From assembly GCF_021390175.1 (NCBI RefSeq), contig NZ_CP090004.1:2418001-2482000 (forward strand): DNA of 64,000 bases, read 5' to 3'. The number at the start of each line of letters is the position of its first letter. Position 1 is the first letter of the stretch. Both the position numbers and the translations under genes were made by a program. This document shows, one piece after another, positions 18,656 to 28,319 of this stretch. Under the pieces are notes generated by a model. It did no database searches. It was not told the origin of the DNA and saw only the letters and a list, made by a program, of their open reading frames with translations. The stretch comes from Flagellimonas sp. HMM57 (lineage in GTDB: Bacteria; Bacteroidota; Bacteroidia; Flavobacteriales; Flavobacteriaceae).

Positions 18656-18960
18656 ATAAGTAAACTTTTTTAAAAGAAGCTTAAACGTATTTTCAACTTG
18701 AATTGGGAATACCCACTGTAGTTCTTATATACTATTCTTATTATACTAAATTCAATAACCCAATAACAGGTTTGCTCTTCTTTTAAGGTGTGGTACAAAC
18801 GCTGTAAGTATATAGAAGAGTTTTTAGGGATTACGTTTATGTTGTCAAAAAAGCTTGTTTTGTGGAAAATGGCCTCTCTTTTTAATCAAGTAAGGTAAAT
18901 GTTGTCATGAATATTTTACCTGTGGGTTATTAATCTTTACAAATGATGTCAAGGATTATA

Positions 18961-18972
18961 TTGTATTTACAA
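18961..18972. promoter_or_regulatory. Candidate GntR operator TTGTA-N2-TACAA
   Basis: A perfect palindrome with 5-bp arms and a 2-base centre, in the control region between the GntR gene and susC. The architecture resembles operators of UTRA-type GntR proteins such as TreR and AraR, and it matches the arm/spacer plan of the longer site at 60918-60933. Confidence 0.35.
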
Positions 18973-19174
18973 GACTTGAATAAGCCATGGTTTATCATAT
19001 TCTTTATTGATTATGCTAAAAAAAGCTGTTTAGTTGAATTGTCAATTCTTCATAAAAAGAATAGTTTAATACAATAAAGTTGAAATATTTCACTGCTTAT
19101 TTTTTAAAATAATAATGAACTTTGAATAATTACTATTTACTTCCTTGCTAAACTCATTAAAAATTAATATGTTT

Positions 19175-19210
19175 GAACATAGGAACATATCAATTTTTTG
19201 ATAGTTGTTC
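19175..19210 (+). promoter_or_regulatory. Tandem repeat and hairpin in susC leader
   Basis: GAACATAG (19175-19182) is repeated directly as GAACATA (19183-19189). The second copy opens a stem: GAACATATCAA pairs with TTGATA, a 2-base bulge and TGTTC, across a TTTT loop ending at 19210. It lies 40 bases before the susC ATG and could be an operator or an mRNA structure that controls translation. Confidence 0.35.
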
Positions 19211-19250
19211 TAATTAACTCAATTAATTAACCAAATAAACTATTTTATTT

Positions 19251-22200
19251 ATGAAGTCATGCACTGCTAACTATAAATGGTGTCGCAAAGCAATTAGAAT
19301 ATTGACGCTGACATTATTTGTTCTTATTGGTCCTTTAGTCAAGGGTAATGAGATATTATTAGGTGAAAATGGTGCCATTGTTCCTAAAGGGCACACAAAA
19401 GAAAAAACGAGAGATGATTTTCAAAATTCTGTCTCAGGTACGATTACCGATGAGAATGGAACTCCCTTGCCGGGAGCTACCATTATAGAAAAAGGAACTA
19501 CAAATGGAGTTCAAACTGACTTTGATGGCAATTACACCATTACAGTGACAGGGAACAACCCCGTATTGGTATTTTCCTATGTTGGCTTTGCAAGTCAGGA
19601 AATTCCTGTAAATGGACAATCCACAATCAATGTTGCTTTAATAACCGACACCGAATTATTGGATGAAGTCGTAGTGACCGCATTGGGTATTACCAAAGAG
19701 AAAAAGGCACTCGCCTATGCAACCCAGCAGGTTGAGTCTGAAAATTTAGTTAGAGCCTCTAACGGGAATATTAATACCGCTTTACAAGGTAAAGTAGCCG
19801 GAGTTACCGTTACCACTTCAGGTGGTATAACCGGTAATGCACGATTGGAGTTGCGGGGTTCAAGTTCATTACAAGGGGATGATCAGGTATTGTGGGTCAT
19901 CGATGGTGTCCCATTTTCCACTGAAGAAAACACTAGCGATGCTCAAGATACTTTCGGCGGCTTTTCCAACGGGGGTGGTGTCATTGATATCAATCCGGAC
20001 GATATTGAATCTATATCTGTATTAAAAGGTGGGCAAGCTGCTGCATTATACGGTTCACGAGGAGCAAATGGTGTTGTTTTGATTACCACAAAAACAGGTA
20101 AAAGAGGTGCAGGCTTGGGTATCAGCTATACAGGGACTACCACGTTTTCTCAGGGCGCTTATTTTCTTGATTTGCAAAAAGAATATGGTCAGGGTGTTGA
20201 AGGGGTCTATAGTCCAGATGCAAGAAATGCTTGGGGGCCAAGATTCGACGGGCAACTCAGACCGGCATGGACAGGGGAGAATTTGCCTTACGAGGCCAAT
20301 AACAGGCTTATTGAAGACTTCATGCGAACGGCTGTAAATACAAGACATTCCATATCGTTTACAAAGGGAAGCGAAAATGGAAACTTTAAGGCTTCGATAT
20401 TATCTGATAATAACGAGGAAGTGTATCAAAATAGTGGGCTTAAAAAATTGAACTTTGATTTAAGGGCTTCCCAAGATATTACGCCTTGGTTGAATGTAGA
20501 TGCAAAAGTATCCTATTTCAGAACCCGAGGGCAGCAACGACCGGAAGTTGGTATTTATAGCTATATATCCCAATTGTATGCTACTCCCGCCAATATCAGA
20601 ACAGAAGATTTGTCGCCTGGGTTTGAGGTGGTCAACGGCTTTCCCACAGAGATTTTGTACGGTCCCAATAGACCACTTACGGCCAACCCCAATCCCAATG
20701 TAAGAAATCCCTATTTTGTTCAGATACAGCAAGTCAACAATGATGAGCGAAACAGAATGTTTGGGTATTTGGCGGGCAATTTTAAGTTCTCCGATAATTT
20801 AACGCTACGCTTAAAGTATGGACTGGACTTTTTTAGGTACCAGCGTGTTTTTGGCCAGCGCTATGAGGATAATGTTGCTCCTACAGTTAGGCCGAATATC
20901 GATACGTACGAACAGTTTTTTAAGGAAGAAAACATGGAATTCTTATTAACCTTTAATAAGGATTTAAACAATGACTTTAGCTTAACGGTCAGTGCTGGAG
21001 GTAATCTTATGAAAAATGGTTTCGAGGCTTTGGATGCGCGTTCAGGCAAGCTGGTCTCGCCCAATGATTTTTTCTTGAATGCTGGAACGAACATCACGGT
21101 TCGTCAGGAATTCTCGAGTAGGGAAATTCAGTCCCTGTATGGTTTTGTCGATTTTTCATACAAAGATTATTTGTTTTTAACGGCAACGGGAAGGAACGAT
21201 TGGTCATCGGCACTGGCATCATTAAGAACCGATAACGAGTTCTCTTACTTTTATCCCTCTGCAGGATTAAGTGCACTGGTGTCCGAAATGACAGAACTTC
21301 CAAATTGGGTAAACTATCTAAAATTAAGGGGATCGTGGGCCCAGGTGGGTAAAGATACTGATCCATACAATACTAATCCTGTTTTTCGATATACACCGGG
21401 CGCTTTTGGTTTATTAGCATCGGAAACACCAAGTGTTGGTGTAATTGCTGATTTAAGACCTGAAATTTCTACCACCTATGAGGCTGGTATCGATGTGAGA
21501 CTTTTTGATAATAGGTTTTCATTGGAAGCTACATATTATGATGAACGAACAAAAAATCAGATAGTTCAAATTGCGGATCAACGCTTTACTGGATTTAATT
21601 CCATATTTGATAATGCTGGATTAATTACCAATAAGGGTATCGAGTTGATCGCAACGGTAGTGCCGATCAGAACCGATGATTTCAATCTGGGACTTACCTT
21701 TAACTTTGCCAAAAATGAAGGGATATTGGAAGAATTGCTAACACCCGAAGATGATGGGGAATTTTTTAGGGATATCAATTTTTCAAACACGATTAGGAAT
21801 ACCGAAGGTGAAAGGTTAGGTGATATCTACGGTTCGGCTTACGTAAGAGATGCTAATGGAGAAATGGTGATAGGTGCAGATGGGCTGCCCGTTGAGACCC
21901 AAGAGGATGTGAAATTAGGTAATATTCAACCAGATTTTAGTGGTTCGATTGGTATAGATGCCAACTATAAGAATTTTGCGTTAAGTGCCCTTTTTGCCAT
22001 GAAAGAAGGGGGGGATATACTATCGATAACAGAAGCCAATGCCACAGGCTCGGGAAACTCTTTGAAATCAATAAGCTTGGGTCGTGAACCTTTCTTTGCT
22101 GCGGGCAATCAAGCGGACGGAAGCCCCAATGTTCAAATTGTGTCACCTGATGCTTACTGGGGAAGGGTTTCAGGTATTGACGAAGAATTTATATACGATG

Positions 22201-22448
22201 CTTCTTTCATGAAATTAGCCGAACTTTCTCTAAGTTATTCTTTTCCAAAACAGGTTTTAGATAAAATTGGATTTGTTCAGAGTGCACGTTTGTCATTAAT
22301 AGGGCGGAATCTATTTTATTTATATCGTGATACTCCGGGTACTGTACCGGATGCGACTTTTAATTCAACCTTCGGGGCACAGGCCTTTGATTTTTCTGCT
22401 GTACCGGTGACCCGATCTATAGGATTTGCACTTAACCTTAATCTATAA
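19251..22448 (+). CDS. SusC/RagA family TonB-linked outer membrane protein
   Basis: 1065 residues, the normal size for SusC porins. A signal peptide (about 1-30) and a short spacer precede a carboxypeptidase-regulatory-like domain (about 62-140, G-T-I-T-D-E-N-G-T-P-L-P-G-A-T). The TonB box region D-E-V-V-V-T-A-L-G comes next, then the plug with V-L-K-G-G-Q-A-A-A-L-Y-G-S-R-G-A-N-G-V near residues 258-275, and a 22-strand barrel ending in an aromatic-rich C-terminus. It forms the energised pore that imports oligosaccharides captured by the SusD lipoprotein encoded next. The glycosidases downstream suggest that the cargo is N-glycan or alpha-mannan fragments. It is the first structural gene of the locus. 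Confidence 0.96.
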   Translation: MKSCTANYKWCRKAIRILTLTLFVLIGPLVKGNEILLGENGAIVPKGHTKEKTRDDFQNSVSGTITDENGTPLPGATIIEKGTTNGVQTDFDGNYTITVTGNNPVLVFSYVGFASQEIPVNGQSTINVALITDTELLDEVVVTALGITKEKKALAYATQQVESENLVRASNGNINTALQGKVAGVTVTTSGGITGNARLELRGSSSLQGDDQVLWVIDGVPFSTEENTSDAQDTFGGFSNGGGVIDINPDDIESISVLKGGQAAALYGSRGANGVVLITTKTGKRGAGLGISYTGTTTFSQGAYFLDLQKEYGQGVEGVYSPDARNAWGPRFDGQLRPAWTGENLPYEANNRLIEDFMRTAVNTRHSISFTKGSENGNFKASILSDNNEEVYQNSGLKKLNFDLRASQDITPWLNVDAKVSYFRTRGQQRPEVGIYSYISQLYATPANIRTEDLSPGFEVVNGFPTEILYGPNRPLTANPNPNVRNPYFVQIQQVNNDERNRMFGYLAGNFKFSDNLTLRLKYGLDFFRYQRVFGQRYEDNVAPTVRPNIDTYEQFFKEENMEFLLTFNKDLNNDFSLTVSAGGNLMKNGFEALDARSGKLVSPNDFFLNAGTNITVRQEFSSREIQSLYGFVDFSYKDYLFLTATGRNDWSSALASLRTDNEFSYFYPSAGLSALVSEMTELPNWVNYLKLRGSWAQVGKDTDPYNTNPVFRYTPGAFGLLASETPSVGVIADLRPEISTTYEAGIDVRLFDNRFSLEATYYDERTKNQIVQIADQRFTGFNSIFDNAGLITNKGIELIATVVPIRTDDFNLGLTFNFAKNEGILEELLTPEDDGEFFRDINFSNTIRNTEGERLGDIYGSAYVRDANGEMVIGADGLPVETQEDVKLGNIQPDFSGSIGIDANYKNFALSALFAMKEGGDILSITEANATGSGNSLKSISLGREPFFAAGNQADGSPNVQIVSPDAYWGRVSGIDEEFIYDASFMKLAELSLSYSFPKQVLDKIGFVQSARLSLIGRNLFYLYRDTPGTVPDATFNSTFGAQAFDFSAVPVTRSIGFALNLNL

Positions 22449-22459
22449 AATTGATTGAT

Positions 22460-23998
22460 ATGAAAATAAAAAGTTTAATAATCACAATGATTTCAGCCAT
22501 TTTCATAATGGGCTGTACCGAAGACTTTGTGGAAACCAATACAAACCCCACTATAGTCAATACGCCAACTTTTGGATCATTGTTTAATCCTATTCTACAG
22601 AATCCAACACGTAACTATCAGCGTAACGTCAATCTTTTTGCTGATTTTTATGCGCAATATTGGGGTAATCTCGTAGATGGTTTTGAATCCCCAAGGTATG
22701 AATATGTTAATCCTTGGCTCAGGAATAAATGGTTGGAGTTTTATACCCAGACCTTACAAGAAGCAAATACATTAATTGATATATATGGGGAAGATCCCGT
22801 ATACACGAACGTTTTGGCGCAACTTGATATTTGGATAGTAGCTGAATGGGTTCGAATGCTCAACGCCTATGGAGACCTTCCTTATTTTGATGCTGGCAAA
22901 GGTATCAATGATGTGCCATACAGTCCAGAACAGGAAATTTATTATGACTTGTTCGATCGATTGGATGCAGCAGTTAAGGTCATTGATTCGAGCGATGAAA
23001 GTCAGGTTACCTTAAGTGAAGATGATTTAATATATAACGGTGATGCAGAGAAATGGAAGCGTTTTGCCAATTCCCTTCGTCTGCGTTTGGCCATGCGTTT
23101 GGCCAATGTAGATCCGGGTAAAGCACAGGCCGAGGCAGCAGCAGCAATCAATTTAGGTGTGATGACAACAAATGATGACGTTGCTCGTATACCGCTTTGG
23201 CGAGATGGTTTTTACGATTACCTCCATATAATTTCAAATATTTTTGTCAATATTAGGGTTTCCGAGACCTTTACAAACTATTTGTACAGTGAAGCCGGTT
23301 TTGAAGACCCTCGGGCAAGCAGATGGCTGGCGTACAACGAATCATCTCCACTAAATGGTGGGGATTTTGTTGGAGTGAAAAACGGATTTGATATCGTTCC
23401 TGAAGACGCCGTGGATTTTGCCACCATGAAGACGGAGGATTTTGATGGTGAATACATTGACTTTGTTGGCGATGGAGGTGCAATACTTCTTTATAAGCCT
23501 ATTATGTTTTATTCAGAAGTACTGTTCCTTCAGGCCGAGGCTGCACTAAGGGGATGGGTTCCTGGCGATGCCAATGGTTTGTATCAGCAAGGTATACAGG
23601 CGTCCATGGATCATGTTGGTGTCGACCCTGGTCAGGCTTCTGCCTATATTGCGGCCGTACCAACACTCACAGGTTCCAACGAGGCTCAACTGAAGCAGTT
23701 GATTACCCAAAAATGGATTGCTAATTTTCCCAATGGAGCAGAAGCATGGGCCGATTTTAGAAGGACGGATTATCCAGATATAACTTTGCCCGTGGATGGG
23801 GTCAGTAGTAATGCTACGGTAGCTCAAGATACCTGGGTAAAAAGGTTGCGCTACCCCGATGAAGCCCATGATTTGGATTCAGAATTAATGCCATCACAAT
23901 TTAATACCATACAAACAAATCGTATGGATGCAAGATTGTGGTGGGATACTGCGGATACCAAAACAAAATCAGGCGGATTGATGAATAGTAATTTTTAA
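22460..23998 (+). CDS. SusD-like surface glycan-binding lipoprotein
   Basis: 512 residues from the ATG at 22460, whose signal sequence ends in a lipobox (I-F-I-M-G-C). A TTG nine bases upstream is possible. The protein has the tetratricopeptide-rich fold of the SusD/RagB superfamily, closest to the SusD-like_2 type: helices around W-I-V-A-E-W-V-R-M-L-N-A-Y-G-D-L-P-Y-F and the block N-G-D-A-E-K-W-K-R-F-A-N-S-L-R-L-R-L-A-M-R-L near residues 195-215. It closes over the SusC pore and binds the incoming glycan outside the cell. The gene follows susC by eleven bases and is surely co-transcribed. Confidence 0.93.
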   Translation: MKIKSLIITMISAIFIMGCTEDFVETNTNPTIVNTPTFGSLFNPILQNPTRNYQRNVNLFADFYAQYWGNLVDGFESPRYEYVNPWLRNKWLEFYTQTLQEANTLIDIYGEDPVYTNVLAQLDIWIVAEWVRMLNAYGDLPYFDAGKGINDVPYSPEQEIYYDLFDRLDAAVKVIDSSDESQVTLSEDDLIYNGDAEKWKRFANSLRLRLAMRLANVDPGKAQAEAAAAINLGVMTTNDDVARIPLWRDGFYDYLHIISNIFVNIRVSETFTNYLYSEAGFEDPRASRWLAYNESSPLNGGDFVGVKNGFDIVPEDAVDFATMKTEDFDGEYIDFVGDGGAILLYKPIMFYSEVLFLQAEAALRGWVPGDANGLYQQGIQASMDHVGVDPGQASAYIAAVPTLTGSNEAQLKQLITQKWIANFPNGAEAWADFRRTDYPDITLPVDGVSSNATVAQDTWVKRLRYPDEAHDLDSELMPSQFNTIQTNRMDARLWWDTADTKTKSGGLMNSNF

Positions 23999-24007
23999 AA
24001 AAAAACC

Positions 24008-25897
24008 ATGAAAAATAAAATAACCAAAATAACGGCAGGATGTCTTACGCTGGCACTCTTTCTTTTTGTGGCCATTTCCTGCAACGACGATGACGATACA
24101 ACGGGCGGTGGGAATTTTAATATTGCTGCAGTTGAAGCCTCAATAGCAGAAGCCAGAACTTTAATAAGCAATACTGAAGAAGGTATTAATGCAGGAGATC
24201 AACAGCCAGGTTCCAAAGCAATTTTGGAAACTATCATTGCTGCGGTCGAAAAAATTATAGCCAGTTCAGATTCTCAAGCAGATGTCGATGATGCTGTCAT
24301 AAAAATGAACGCGGGAATTCAGGCCTATAGAGAAAGCTTGGTGGCAGTGGCAATACCATATATAAGACAAGAAGCAGGTAGTTCCATTGGTATTTCAGAA
24401 AACCTCAACACGTTTATTTCCGAAGGTAATTTTACATTACAAGCACAGTTTTATATTGTAGACCTAAACGCAAATTCTTTTTCCAGTAATTTATTTGCAA
24501 AAATTGATCAGCCAGGAAATGGTTTTCAACTTAGATATTTCATAGATGGTAATGCTCAGCTCGTCGTTGGGAATACCCAAACAGCAGGAACATTTACTGT
24601 TATAGAAATACCTGCAGGAACATTTACCAGTGGTGAATGGATCGATGTGGCGGTTACAAGCTCCAATGGTGGTTCATTGGTAACAGCTTATGTCAATGGT
24701 GTTCAGGTAGCACAAGCCGGGGATAGGGCTATTGGCAATACGGATATACCTTTAACAATTGGAACAAACCCTGGGTTTCCAGAACGGGTTGCCAACTTAT
24801 TGGTGCGTGAATTTACTGTATGGGACGCTGCATTGGACCAAGCTGCAATTCAGACCAATGCTACTGCCGAGTTTGATGGTACGGAAGATGGACTAGAAGC
24901 CTATTTTCCTTTCGGATCGGATTTAGGGGACTCTTTTGTGGATGTTACCGGTGTTTACACAGCAACGCTTAATGGAAATGTAGAATGGGTTGCGGAACCA
25001 CCTTTTATAGTTCTGGATTATTCAGCTCTAGACGCTGCAATTTCAGATTTGACTGCGTTTAAGGACACCATTGTGGAAGGCGATCAAAACGGGGACTACC
25101 CAATTGGTACTATTGCATATTTAGATGGATTGATTGCTGCCGGTTCAGCTGCAAGAACAGATGCGGAACGTCAGTCAGATATAGATGCTGCTGCTGCTGC
25201 TTTAGACGTTGTTGCACTTGTCAATGATAACTTGGTGGGCGGTGCAAATGGTTTTTATGTCGATGATCAAGATGATAGCATGCAGGGTTTTAGAATAACC
25301 CCGTACTATGTGCCACAAGGCGATTATACCTTTGAGTTCGAAATGAGATTGACGGATTTATTCTACCCCGGAGGAATTGGAGATGCGCTTGAACTGAATG
25401 TATTAGGTTTTAGAGTTAATGGGTATACTGAGTTAACAGAAGAGAACCTCTTAAATTCAGGAGGAGGATGGAATTATACCTTCAACTTAGACGATGGTTT
25501 TACCGGACCCACATTCCCTGCACTCACGTTACAACCTGAACAATGGCTACAGATTACAATTGTTCATGATGATGCAGCTCAAACAACCGCTGTTTATGTT
25601 GATGGTGAACAAGTAGGTCTGCAAGAAAACATACCTGCTCCCAGTGATTGTTGTCCAGTAGACCAGATATATTTAGGAGCCAACAGATTTGGTCAGAAAA
25701 TTGACGGTTCAATGAGAGATTTCCGTCTTTGGGATTTGGCGCTTACACCTGCTCAATTTAATGCCGATATTGATGGTAGTGAAGCAGGCTTGCAAATTTA
25801 TTTCCCATTGGATAGAGTCAATGGTATCAAATTCAAGGATGAAACCGGTAATTATGACGGGGAGCTGCAAGGTGTAATTTGGAATAAAGAGGAGTAA
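24008..25897 (+). CDS. Double LamG-domain lipoprotein, probable surface glycan-binding protein
   Basis: 629 residues. A lipobox (V-A-I-S-C) is followed by an Asp-rich linker (D-D-D-D), typical of surface-exposed flavobacterial lipoproteins. The body is a repeated unit: a helical segment (about 40-115), a concanavalin/LamG-like sandwich (about 120-335), a second helical segment (about 345-415) and a second LamG-like sandwich (about 420-629). Both sandwiches share Y-V-N/D-G-x-Q-V-type edges and an R-x-F-T/R-x-W-D-A/L-A-L end motif. The helical parts resemble FIVAR-type modules. It takes the third position after susC and susD, where PULs usually encode a glycan-binding protein. No catalytic residues were recognised. 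Confidence 0.8.
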   Translation: MKNKITKITAGCLTLALFLFVAISCNDDDDTTGGGNFNIAAVEASIAEARTLISNTEEGINAGDQQPGSKAILETIIAAVEKIIASSDSQADVDDAVIKMNAGIQAYRESLVAVAIPYIRQEAGSSIGISENLNTFISEGNFTLQAQFYIVDLNANSFSSNLFAKIDQPGNGFQLRYFIDGNAQLVVGNTQTAGTFTVIEIPAGTFTSGEWIDVAVTSSNGGSLVTAYVNGVQVAQAGDRAIGNTDIPLTIGTNPGFPERVANLLVREFTVWDAALDQAAIQTNATAEFDGTEDGLEAYFPFGSDLGDSFVDVTGVYTATLNGNVEWVAEPPFIVLDYSALDAAISDLTAFKDTIVEGDQNGDYPIGTIAYLDGLIAAGSAARTDAERQSDIDAAAAALDVVALVNDNLVGGANGFYVDDQDDSMQGFRITPYYVPQGDYTFEFEMRLTDLFYPGGIGDALELNVLGFRVNGYTELTEENLLNSGGGWNYTFNLDDGFTGPTFPALTLQPEQWLQITIVHDDAAQTTAVYVDGEQVGLQENIPAPSDCCPVDQIYLGANRFGQKIDGSMRDFRLWDLALTPAQFNADIDGSEAGLQIYFPLDRVNGIKFKDETGNYDGELQGVIWNKEE

Positions 25898-25932
25898 TTA
25901 GATATATTTTGAGTTAGTTTAGTTTTTTTAAT

Positions 25933-25974
25933 ATCAGGGATGGTTTAGTGATTTACTGTCCCTGATTTATTTTC
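25933..25974 (+). terminator. Hairpin terminator after susCD-LamG genes
   Basis: ATCAGGGA (25933-25940) and TCCCTGAT (25959-25966) form a perfect 8-bp stem with an 18-base loop, followed by a T-rich stretch. It would separate the high-level outer-membrane genes from the metabolic genes downstream. Confidence 0.55.
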
Positions 25975-26023
25975 TTCAAAAAGTATCGCTCTTTATTGGA
26001 TTCTCTTATTCGTTGGATATTTA

Positions 26024-26033
26024 ATCACGTGAT
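26024..26033. promoter_or_regulatory. Perfect palindrome upstream of metabolic block
   Basis: ATCACGTGAT is a perfect 10-bp palindrome, 95 bases before the RraA-like gene and within the only gap between the terminator and the metabolic genes. It is a possible operator. One such site by chance in this much sequence is not impossible. Confidence 0.3.
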
Positions 26034-26128
26034 GTAATTGCGCTGGTAACGAAGGTTTCAAGTAAAGGCAGTTTAACAACAACCAAAAACGGCACATAAA
26101 TCAGAATTCAAAATCTTAAGAATTATAC

Positions 26129-26833
26129 ATGAACGAGACTAAATCCATTTGGAACAATGATAAAGAACTTTTCCAAATAGCCAAAGAAGAACTGTTTGTT
26201 GCTCTTGTGGGAGACGTACTGGATACATTAGGATATCAGCAACAGTTTCTTCCACCAAATATTAAACCGATAAATGATGACTTTGTGGTAATAGGCCGCG
26301 CAATGACTGTACTTGAAGCGGATACATTCGAAGAAAGTGCAACCATTACAAAGAACCCATTGATGAAAAAGCCATTTGGCCTCATGTTCGAAGCACTGGA
26401 CGACCTTAAGGAAAATGAAGTATATATCTGCACGGGAGCATCGCCCAGATATGCTTTGTGGGGTGGTCTAATGAGTACCCGCGCAATGAAGTTGAAAGCG
26501 GCAGGTGCCATATTGGATGGTTGGTCCCGAGATACCAATGAAGTGTTAAAGCTTAATTTTCCCACATTTTCCTTTGGAGGCTATGCCCAAGATCAAGGGC
26601 CTAGGGGTAAAGTGATCGACTATCGTGTTCCCATTGAAATTGGGGGAATTAGAATAAACGATGGGGATATTGTGTACGGTGATCGAGATGGTGTTCTGGT
26701 GGTGCCCAAAGAGGTAGAGGATAAAGCTTTTATGGGAGCCATTGAGAAGGCACGTGGCGAACAGTTGGTCAAGAAAGCTTTGGAAGAAGGTATGAGTACA
26801 GTTGAAGCCTTTGATAAATTCGGAATAATGTAA
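26129..26833 (+). CDS. RraA-like family protein, probable class II pyruvate aldolase
   Basis: 234 residues of the RraA/HMG-aldolase family. It keeps the active-site pattern W-G-G-L-M-S-T-R-A-M-K followed by G-A-I-L-D-G-W-S-R-D (about residues 111-135), where the Arg-Asp pair binds substrate and the divalent metal, and the closing D-R-D-G-V-L-V-V-P. Proteins with this Arg-Asp pair cleave 4-hydroxy-2-oxo acids to pyruvate plus an aldehyde; RNase E inhibitors of the same fold lack that use. It begins the metabolic block of the locus, close to a mannonate dehydratase, so cleavage of 2-keto-3-deoxygluconate is a reasonable inference. Bacteroidota paralogues are often loosely named demethylmenaquinone methyltransferase, which is less likely here. 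Confidence 0.8.
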   Translation: MNETKSIWNNDKELFQIAKEELFVALVGDVLDTLGYQQQFLPPNIKPINDDFVVIGRAMTVLEADTFEESATITKNPLMKKPFGLMFEALDDLKENEVYICTGASPRYALWGGLMSTRAMKLKAAGAILDGWSRDTNEVLKLNFPTFSFGGYAQDQGPRGKVIDYRVPIEIGGIRINDGDIVYGDRDGVLVVPKEVEDKAFMGAIEKARGEQLVKKALEEGMSTVEAFDKFGIM

Positions 26834-26849
26834 TGTATCATCAAGGGAC

Positions 26850-28298
26850 ATGACAACTAGAAAATCAAATTATTTATTGGGGATAAGCTTTGTTTCTACC
26901 ATTGGAGGATTCTTGTTTGGTTATGATACTGCCATCATATCTGGATGTAATGCTTTTCTAGAACAACATTTTCAGCTGTCAGCTGTTGAACTTGGTTGGG
27001 TAGTATCCTCTGCATTATTGGGTACTATTTTAGGGTGTGTCATAGCAGGAACGGTAACCGATGTTCTGGGAAGAAAAAAAGCATTGATTTTAGCAGCTAT
27101 ATGCCTTGCCCTATCTGCATTTGGGTCTATGCTGCCTCCTCAATTTCTTGGAGATACAAATAATCCCTTTTGGATTACTTCTGACCTCGATACCGCATTT
27201 AACTTTTTGATCATAGTACGCATTATAGGGGGTATAGGTGTTGGAATAACTTCGGTGGTTGCGCCGATTTATATTTCTGAACTTTCGCCTTCTGAAAATC
27301 GGGGTAAAATGGTGTCTTTATACCAGCTTTCAATAACCTTGGGAATTTTATTGGCCTTTTTAATTGATTGGGCGGTTCTTAACAATGCCGGAGACGCCGC
27401 AGGAGTCATTTCCAATGACGCTTCTGGCTTTTTTGAATGGTTGTTCGTTAATGAGCTTTGGCGGGGAATGTTTGGTACAGAAGTGCCCATAGCATTACTC
27501 TTTTTAGGGTTGCTCTTTTTGGTGCCGGAAACCCCACGTTGGTTAATCAGTAAAGGTCGCAACCAAGAGGCAGAGCAGATAATGATCAAGATTAACGGAC
27601 TCGAAAACGCAAAAGCACAAATTCAGGAAATCAAAAGCTTGGAAAGTCAAGAAGTTGGTGGTCTCAAAGAATTGCTACGGCCCTATTTGCGAATGCCTTT
27701 GGTCATAGGTGTTTTGTTGCCTATGTTTTCGCACCTCAGTGGCATTGCGGCTATCATGTACTTTGCACCAAATATCATAAACGAATCCATTCAAAGTGTT
27801 GAAAGTTCGTTTCTAGGTGCCGTTCTTGTGGGTGTCATCAATTCAGCTTTTACTTTTGTTGCCATTTTGAATATCGAAAAATTTGGAAGAAGAAAATTGC
27901 TTTTGATCGGGGTTACAGGAGCCTTTATTTCTTTGGCAGGAGTTGGCCTTCTTTTTGCCATTGGGTCAAAATACGTCATCATTCCACTACTGCTCTATGT
28001 AGCCAGTTTTGCTTTTTCATTTGGGCCGATTGTCTGGGTAATCATCAGTGAAATTTTTCCAACACGTATCCGAGGATTAGCGGTAGGTATTGGTAGTTTT
28101 TCCCTTATGGTGACTGGTTTTGTGATAACACTGACAAATCCCATATTGATTGAAAAAATTATGCCTTCCGGTACGTTCTTTCTCTATGCGGCATTTACAC
28201 TTCCCGCAATTTGGTTCATCTGGAAATTTGTGCCTGAAACAAAAGGCAAAACACTAGAAGAAATTGAAAAACATTGGCGTGACGGTAAAAACAGATAA
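26850..28298 (+). CDS. Sugar porter family MFS transporter
   Basis: 482 residues, about 12 helices. It carries all sugar-porter signatures: G-G-F-L-F-G-Y-D-T-A-I-I-S-G in helix 1, G-R-K-K after helix 2, P-E-T-P-R-W-L-I at the end of the first half, a helix 7 region with H-L-S-G-I-A-A-I, and the final P-E-T-K-G-K-T-L-E-E-I-E. The family imports monosaccharides by proton symport or facilitated diffusion across the inner membrane. Position next to mannose-processing genes suggests mannose. A second porter of the same family at 31764-33142 is frameshifted. The gene starts 16 bases after the RraA-like gene. Confidence 0.92.
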   Translation: MTTRKSNYLLGISFVSTIGGFLFGYDTAIISGCNAFLEQHFQLSAVELGWVVSSALLGTILGCVIAGTVTDVLGRKKALILAAICLALSAFGSMLPPQFLGDTNNPFWITSDLDTAFNFLIIVRIIGGIGVGITSVVAPIYISELSPSENRGKMVSLYQLSITLGILLAFLIDWAVLNNAGDAAGVISNDASGFFEWLFVNELWRGMFGTEVPIALLFLGLLFLVPETPRWLISKGRNQEAEQIMIKINGLENAKAQIQEIKSLESQEVGGLKELLRPYLRMPLVIGVLLPMFSHLSGIAAIMYFAPNIINESIQSVESSFLGAVLVGVINSAFTFVAILNIEKFGRRKLLLIGVTGAFISLAGVGLLFAIGSKYVIIPLLLYVASFAFSFGPIVWVIISEIFPTRIRGLAVGIGSFSLMVTGFVITLTNPILIEKIMPSGTFFLYAAFTLPAIWFIWKFVPETKGKTLEEIEKHWRDGKNR

Positions 28299-28319
28299 CA
28301 TAGTAATGTTGATGCTTAT

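Larger units (their letters stand above)
18656..19250. other. Long regulatory intergenic region before susC
   Basis: This 595-base stretch has no credible coding frame. It holds several small symmetric elements. AGGTAAA/TTTACCT lies at 18893-18899 and 18915-18921. Three ATGWTGTCA copies lie at 18839-18847, 18899-18907 and 18943-18951. TTGTA-TT-TACAA lies at 18961-18972. An ATTCTT/AAGAAT hairpin spans 19045-19062, and a tandem GAACATAG repeat leads into a hairpin at 19175-19210. The length suggests a regulated promoter with a long leader. No perfect TTTG/TAnnTTTG promoter pair was found. Confidence 0.6.
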
